DNA from: DATFES01 sp035457725 | Lineage (GTDB): Bacteria; Pseudomonadota; Alphaproteobacteria; CACIAM-22H2 | NCBI GenBank assembly: GCA_035457725.1 | Contig: DATIBC010000022.1 | Coordinates: 1-17,894 of the forward strand | DNA: 17,894 nucleotides | Direction: 5' to 3' | Shown: positions 14,341 through 17,894 of the stretch, piece after piece | Numbering within the stretch: position 1 is the first letter of the stretch | Layout of the letters: every line of letters starts with the position of its first letter | The notes under the pieces: model-generated | The model's database searches: none | Told to the model about the DNA's origin: nothing | What the model saw: only the letters and a program-made list of their open reading frames with translations | Program-made: the position numbers and the translations under genes

Positions 14341-15123
14341 TTAGCGCGCGTTCAAACGAACGGTGCGCATCGGCGTTTCCGGCGCCGGACCCTTGGCGCC
14401 GGTCAGCATCGGCGTCATCGGGCGCACGCCGAACGTATGCGCGTATTGGCCGAGATCGGTGTCGTTGACGTAGAAGATATCGGCCGAACGGAAGATCGGC
14501 CCCTGCTCGTTCGCCACCTCGGCGGTGATGACGACCTCGCCATTGGGCGCGTCGGTCAACCAGTAGCGGCCGATGAGGTACAGATCGGCGAGCGCGGCGA
14601 TGCCGATGTAGCCGAGATAGGCGTGGTGGGTCGACCACTGCTCGTTGATGAACGCGGCGCCGGCGACGATGCCGGTGACGTAGGTGAGGTCGCCGGGGTG
14701 ATACTTGTCGCGCGGCGAGATCTGGTTGTGAAGGATCGACTGAACGTTGTAGTTCACCACCGTCGCGCCGTGCGGCGAGGACGCCACGCGCTTATCGCGC
14801 AGCATCAGCTCGCGAATCATCAGGTCATGGAACGCGCGGGCGAACGGCATATTCGGATCGAGCGGCCGCAGATAGATCGGCCGTTCGGCCATCATCTTGC
14901 GCGACGAGGCGCCGGCCACCGAGTGCCCGGACTGGTCGAAGTCCTCGACCGTCGCGAGCTTGGCCAACAGCTTGTCGGTCGTCCGCTCGGCGATCACCTG
15001 CCAGTGATACGCGGTCTGCAGGCGCTCCTGCATGACGATTTCGCGCGGCTGAACCAGCGGCTGATTGGTGCAGGCCGCAAGCGCCGCCATGATGGCGAGC
15101 GCGGATACGCTCCTCTTCAGCAT
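14341..15123 (-). CDS. Conserved-looking lipoprotein of unknown function
   Basis: This 260-aa protein begins MLKRSVSALAIMAALAACTN, a clear lipoprotein signal with Cys18. No known family is recognised. The mature part has an N-terminal helical region (MQERLQTAYHW, AERTTDKLLAKLATVEDF), a middle with AFHDLMIRELMLRD and VVNYNVQSILHN, and two hydrophobic stretches (YVTGIVAGAAFI and GYIGIAALADLYLIG) before a beta-rich end (EVVITAEVANEQGP). The pattern recalls envelope lipoproteins that report on or handle short-lived stress, but this is only an impression. ATG 15123 was preferred, with a six-G tract 8 bases upstream; an in-frame GTG at 15132 overlaps that tract. It is the first gene of the operon with the FlgO-like gene, so the two probably act together at the outer membrane. 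Confidence 0.82.
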   Translation of the reverse strand: MLKRSVSALAIMAALAACTNQPLVQPREIVMQERLQTAYHWQVIAERTTDKLLAKLATVEDFDQSGHSVAGASSRKMMAERPIYLRPLDPNMPFARAFHDLMIRELMLRDKRVASSPHGATVVNYNVQSILHNQISPRDKYHPGDLTYVTGIVAGAAFINEQWSTHHAYLGYIGIAALADLYLIGRYWLTDAPNGEVVITAEVANEQGPIFRSADIFYVNDTDLGQYAHTFGVRPMTPMLTGAKGPAPETPMRTVRLNAR

Positions 15124-15132
15124 GGAAACCAC

Positions 15133-15540
15133 CCCCCAAATGCGCGCCTCGGCGCACGTACATTACCCAGTAAACGAGACCTATATCACAAAAAAAGCTT
15201 AGCAGTCCATTAACTTACTAAATTTTACTTAATCATAACCTTAATGAATCGTTACCACCGACGCAGACGCTTCGGTGCGCCGAAGCGAAACCATCGGCTC
15301 GTCAACCGCTTAGTCTTGGAGCGCGTCTTGGCGCGACGAACGGGGCCGATGTTGCTGGCGCGACACATCGGCCGGCGAATTGGCCGGACCCCTGCTAACC
15401 CGGCCAAATTCAAACGCGAAGCCGACCCTCGGTGCCGGCGGCCCGCCGGCAACTATGCGGTCGGCCTAAAGGCGGCCGGTCGACACGCGCCGGCGAAACG
15501 TCGATTCGTCCTCGGCGCGCGTCGATCGGAGTGCGGATCG
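15133..15540. other. Intergenic region between lipoprotein operon and HU gene
   Basis: This 408-base stretch has no supported gene; a long plus-strand frame running through it into HU is a shadow. Its left part (15180-15245) is very AT-rich for this genome and should carry the promoter of the lipoprotein operon. The rest is GC-rich with two hairpins: CGCTTCGG/CCGAAGCG with a 4-base loop (15268-15287) and a short-loop TGCCGGCG/CGCCGGCA (15433-15451). Neither has a T tract, so they are weak terminator candidates for HU. Confidence 0.4.
15268..15287. repeat. Perfect 8-bp inverted repeat with 4-base loop
   Basis: CGCTTCGG-TGCG-CCGAAGCG folds into a clean hairpin in the gap between the HU gene and the AT-rich lipoprotein promoter. 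It could protect or end the HU transcript or be a regulator site. No T tract follows on either strand, so termination is uncertain. Confidence 0.35.
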
Positions 15541-15819
15541 TCAGACCGCTTCCTTGAGGTCCTTGGCCGGACGGAAGCGGACTTTTTTGCTGGCCTTGAT
15601 CTTGATCGGCTCGCCGGTCGCCGGATTGCGGCCCATGCGGGCGGCGCGCTTGGCGACGGCGAATATGCCAAGGCTTGGGATACGGATCTTCTCGCCTTTC
15701 TTGAGATGCTTGCCCAGGGTCGCAACGAACCCCTCGAGCACCTCGGTCATTTGCTTTTTGGACATGGAGTGCTTCTCGGCCAAGGAAGCCGAGATGTGCT
15801 TCAGGGTGATCACGGGCAT
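15541..15819 (-). CDS. HU-family nucleoid DNA-binding protein
   Basis: This 92-aa basic protein has the HU/IHF fold: an N-terminal helix-turn-helix-like dimer region (ITLKHISASLAEKHSMSKKQMTEVL), then the signature GEKIRIPSLGIFAV and the DNA-binding arm RAARMGRNPATGEPIKI, with the Asn-Pro that intercalates into bent DNA. It should form dimers that bend and compact DNA in the nucleoid. HU and IHF subunits are hard to separate by eye; the RNPxTGE arm fits HU. ATG 15819 follows GGAA about 9 bases upstream, a weak site. It is a single gene, divergent from the MFS transporter. Confidence 0.93.
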   Translation of the reverse strand: MPVITLKHISASLAEKHSMSKKQMTEVLEGFVATLGKHLKKGEKIRIPSLGIFAVAKRAARMGRNPATGEPIKIKASKKVRFRPAKDLKEAV

Positions 15820-15939
15820 CGATGATTATTCCATCTTGGTTGGCGGGAGCGCGGATTCGCTCCTTACCCGAGTCTTTTTCCAGCAAAATCGGCGTATTGC
15901 AACGGCTTTTTCGCCTCGACCCGGTCTTTCCTCCCGGCG

Positions 15940-15954
15940 GCGCTTGTCAAGCGC
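15940..15954. promoter_or_regulatory. Inverted repeat overlapping a TTGACA element upstream of HU
   Basis: GCGCTTGTCAAGCGC has perfect 6-bp arms around GTC. On the minus strand it contains TTGACA (15945-15950), the consensus -35 box, so it may be part of the HU promoter with an overlapping operator. No good -10 box is found 17 bases further on, so the promoter call is tentative. Confidence 0.3.
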
Positions 15955-16034
15955 AAGTTGTTCGAATCCGCCTCGGGCGGCGCTGCGGCATTGCTGACAT
16001 GAAACAACCGCGATGCCCTTGAAGTCGGTTCGGC

Positions 16035-16050
16035 TATAGTCTCGCGCGAG
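16035..16050 (+). promoter_or_regulatory. Candidate -10 box and adjacent palindrome of the MFS gene
   Basis: TATAGT (16035-16040) resembles a -10 box 65 bases before the transporter start. The next ten bases, CTCGCGCGAG (16041-16050), are a perfect palindrome at the expected transcription start, a place where repressors often bind. The -35 region is not convincing. Confidence 0.3.
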
Positions 16051-16104
16051 CGTGGCGGGCGTCGCCTCGGGGCGCCGGAGAAGATTTCAACCAACGGGCG
16101 TGCG

Positions 16105-17316
16105 ATGAGCGCGGTTGCGACGACCTTCAAGCGGGACGCCACGGTGATATCGCTCGTCGGCTTCGCGCACCTCACAAGTCATCTCTTTCAATTCGTGTTG
16201 CCGCCGATCTTTCCGCTGCTGCGCGAGGAGTTCGACGTCAGCTATAGCGCGCTCGGTCTCATCGTCGCGGTGTTTTATGGCGCGTCGGGAATTGGCCAAG
16301 CTTTCGTCGGCGTGTTCGTCGATCGCTATGGCGGCAAGCCTGTGTTGGTCGCCGGCTTGGCGCTGTTGTCCAGCGCCGTCGGGGCGATGGCGCTTGCGCC
16401 GAGCTATTGGACGCTGTTGCCGCTGGCGCTTGTCGCCGGGTTGGGAAACTCGGTATTCCACCCGGCCGATTTCTCGATCCTTACCCATTCGGTGAGCGAA
16501 CGCCGGCATGGCCGCGCGTTCTCGGTTCACGCCTTCAGCGGCACGCTCGGCTATGCGCTGTCGCCGGTCTTGCTGAGCTCGATCGCCTACGCGACGAACT
16601 GGCGGATCGCGCTTTCAGCCGCCGCTGTTTGGGGATTTGCGATCACGCTCGGCGTGTCGCTGTCGGGCCGGTTGCTGGACGGCCGCCCAGGGCCGGCGAA
16701 AACCGGCGACGGTTTGGCGATCGTGCCGGGGTTCGTGAAGCTGCTGCAAATGCCGGTGATGTTCCTCGCCTTCTTGTACTTGACGCTGATCGCGCTCGCC
16801 GGGGCCGGGCTGCAGACCTATGCCGCGGCGGCGCTCACGGTGATCTATGCCGTGCCGTATACCGTCGCAACCGGGGCGATCAGCGCCTACCTGATCGGCA
16901 ACGCCGCCGGCATCCTCGCCGGCGGGCCGCTCGCCGACATGTCGCGCCGCCATGAGGCGATCGCCATGCTCGGTCTGCTTGGCGGCGCGCTGCTGGTGTC
17001 GATCGTGGCGATGGGAGGATACGATTTCGCCCTGGTTCTCGCGGCGATGGCGGCGGCGGGATTCTGCGTCGGCACCACCACTCCGGCGCGCGACATGCTC
17101 GTGAAGTCGGCGGCGCCGCGCGGAGCGACCGGCAAGACATTCGGCCTCGTCTACTCGGGCTTCGACATCGGCTCGATGATCGCACCGCTCGTTCTCGGCT
17201 GGTTCGTCGATCATGGCATGGCGCAGGGCTTCCTGCTGGCGCTCGCCGTCGTATGGCTGGCGACGATCGCCACCATCGGGCAATTCAAGCAGCGCATCCC
17301 GGCGTCGCAAACTTAA
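16105..17316 (+). CDS. Major facilitator superfamily transporter (Fsr-like)
   Basis: This 403-aa inner-membrane protein has about 12 hydrophobic segments and the MFS layout. The first helix GFAHLTSHLFQFVLPPIFPLL resembles the opening of fosmidomycin-resistance (Fsr) type exporters. The loop 2-3 motif appears as GVFVDRYGGKPVL (about 69-81). Helix 4-5 has GLGNSVFHPADFSIL with HxxD-like polar residues, and the second half repeats the loop as GGPLADMSRRHEA. The likely role is proton-driven export of a small molecule or drug; the substrate is unknown. ATG 16105 has only a weak GGGCG upstream. A weak hairpin (17320-17336) follows its stop. Confidence 0.9.
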   Translation: MSAVATTFKRDATVISLVGFAHLTSHLFQFVLPPIFPLLREEFDVSYSALGLIVAVFYGASGIGQAFVGVFVDRYGGKPVLVAGLALLSSAVGAMALAPSYWTLLPLALVAGLGNSVFHPADFSILTHSVSERRHGRAFSVHAFSGTLGYALSPVLLSSIAYATNWRIALSAAAVWGFAITLGVSLSGRLLDGRPGPAKTGDGLAIVPGFVKLLQMPVMFLAFLYLTLIALAGAGLQTYAAAALTVIYAVPYTVATGAISAYLIGNAAGILAGGPLADMSRRHEAIAMLGLLGGALLVSIVAMGGYDFALVLAAMAAAGFCVGTTTPARDMLVKSAAPRGATGKTFGLVYSGFDIGSMIAPLVLGWFVDHGMAQGFLLALAVVWLATIATIGQFKQRIPASQT

Positions 17317-17319
17317 GCG

Positions 17320-17336
17320 CGGGTCGCCGCGGCCCG
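17320..17336 (+). terminator. Weak hairpin after the MFS gene
   Basis: CGGGTCG/CGGCCCG forms a 7-bp stem with one G-T wobble and a 3-base loop just after the transporter stop. No T run follows, so it is a weak terminator candidate. Confidence 0.25.
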
Positions 17337-17411
17337 ACGTCTATAATATGATGTCGGCGATTCGACGCCCGATGGCCTCGGTCCTCTGGGATGTTCGACG
17401 TACGCACGCGA

Positions 17412-17486
17412 TGGTGGGCGCGACAGGGATTGAACCTGTGACCCCTACCATGTCAAGGTAGTGCTCTCCCGCTGAGCTACGCGCCC
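17412..17486 (-). tRNA. tRNA-Val (anticodon GAC)
   Basis: The minus strand folds as a standard 75-base tRNA. The acceptor stem GGGCGCG pairs with CGCGCCC. The D arm is GCTC-AGCGGGA-GAGC. The anticodon arm CTACC-TTGACAT-GGTAG carries GAC in the middle, so it reads GUC and GUU valine codons. The T arm is ACAGG-TTCAATC-CCTGT. The CCA end is encoded at 17412-17414. It stands alone, in the opposite direction to the MFS gene. Confidence 0.97.
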
Positions 17487-17508
17487 GGGCCACGTCGAAG
17501 CGGGGCGG

Positions 17509-17536
17509 ACTATACTAAATCGCCGCGCGATGGCAA
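17509..17536 (-). promoter_or_regulatory. Candidate promoter of tRNA-Val
   Basis: On the minus strand TTGCCA (17531-17536) and TATAGT (17509-17514) are separated by 16 bases, a good sigma-70 spacing. Transcription would begin about 15 bases before the tRNA 5' end at 17486. Confidence 0.5.
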
Positions 17537-17825
17537 TACGTCGAGGCGGTCTTGGCTGTCGGCGCGTGCAAGGCGATGCGACGTCGTGCGGCGAGGACGC
17601 CAAACGGTGCGACGCGCCGACCATGCCGCGGCGGCGATGTCCGAGCCGCGCTCGGATGGGCGGAATAGAGCAACGGGGGCACGAGGCCGCCCATCTGACC
17701 GTCCCGCCGGTGGCCGATGCGCCCGCAAGCGGATCCGCCGCGCCGCCGGCGCGGCGATATGACCAACAGACTATTAATGGATAATTGATATTATATTCGT
17801 AGCTTTACCGTACAATACGACCATC
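17537..17825. other. Intergenic region, no gene supported
   Basis: Short frames on both strands have low-complexity Arg/Ala/Pro content and no ribosome-binding site, so none is called. The last 60 bases (about 17765-17820) turn sharply AT-rich (TATTAATGGATAATTGATATTATATTC), which looks like the promoter of a gene starting at the right edge. TTGATA (17785-17790) and TACAAT (17811-17816) are possible boxes but the 20-base spacing is long. Confidence 0.4.
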
Positions 17826-17840
17826 ATGAGGGCCCGAGCG

Positions 17841-17894
17841 ATGACACCTTCAGTCGACGATAAATGCGCACATGCGGCGCCGACGCGCGCCGCG
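17841..17894 (+). CDS. Possible start of a gene running off the right edge
   Basis: ATG 17841 opens an 18-codon frame to the window end (MTPSVDDKCAHAAPTRAA). GAGGG lies 8 bases upstream and an AT-rich promoter-like stretch precedes it. ATG 17826 is an in-frame alternative. Too little is visible to name a family, and it may not be a real gene. Confidence 0.35.
   Translation, partial: MTPSVDDKCAHAAPTRAA

Noticed and set aside
15229..15244. CtrA-like site TTAA...TTAA upstream of the lipoprotein operon
   Set aside because: The spacing is 8 bases instead of the 7 in the CtrA consensus, and the region is simply AT-rich.
15433..15451. GC hairpin as an HU terminator
   Set aside because: Loop of only 1-3 bases, 90 bases from the HU stop, with no T tract on the minus strand.
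15244..15825. 193-codon plus-strand frame across the gap and antisense to HU
   Set aside because: Its second half is the reverse complement of HU, and there is no ribosome-binding site or protein-like pattern.

Overview
The window is a GC-rich chromosomal segment, most likely from an alphaproteobacterium (Rhodospirillales/Rhizobiales-like). The basis is codon use, the Cpa-style Tad pilus genes, a PF13467-type ribbon-helix-helix protein, an alphaproteobacterial HU and the tRNA-Val(GAC) sequence. The genus cannot be fixed by reading alone. No insertion sequence, CRISPR array, rRNA or phage gene was seen.

Region 1 (1-2883, minus strand) is part of a Tad/Flp pilus assembly operon: cpaB (SAF-domain inner-membrane protein), then cpaC (outer-membrane secretin), then a very short CpaD-like lipoprotein. 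The operon probably continues off the left edge, because a six-G ribosome-binding-type tract sits at 8-13 with no gene after it inside the window. The usual pilin and prepilin peptidase genes are absent upstream of cpaB; instead there is a 406-base non-coding stretch with a perfect 14-bp palindrome.

Region 2 (3290-4503) holds two poorly known divergent genes: a lysine-free acidic 115-aa protein (minus) and a protein joining a ribbon-helix-helix domain to a PAS-like domain (plus). Between them lie a perfect 16-bp palindrome and a second 12-bp one, which suggests a local regulatory unit.

Region 3 (4542-10143) is a complete type I secretion machine of the LapBCE class. A TolC-family outer-membrane channel (minus) is divergent from an operon (plus) of LapB-like ABC exporter with a degenerate C39-like domain, HlyD-family adaptor, and a small acidic protein of the family commonly mislabelled 'tryptophan synthase subunit beta like'. 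No RTX or adhesin substrate gene is present.

Region 4 (10170-13656) has a family-2 glycosyltransferase (minus) and a 790-aa AceE/transketolase-type thiamine diphosphate enzyme (plus) with no E2/E3 partners beside it.

Region 5 (13674-15123, minus) is a two-gene lipoprotein operon (an unrecognised 260-aa lipoprotein and a FlgO-like lipoprotein) ending in a strong hairpin terminator shared with the convergent AceE-like gene.

Region 6 (15541-17894) has an HU gene (minus), a divergent MFS transporter (plus), tRNA-Val(GAC) (minus) and the first codons of a possible further gene at the right edge. The overall theme is cell-envelope and surface biology: pilus, protein secretion, lipoproteins and a glycosyltransferase.
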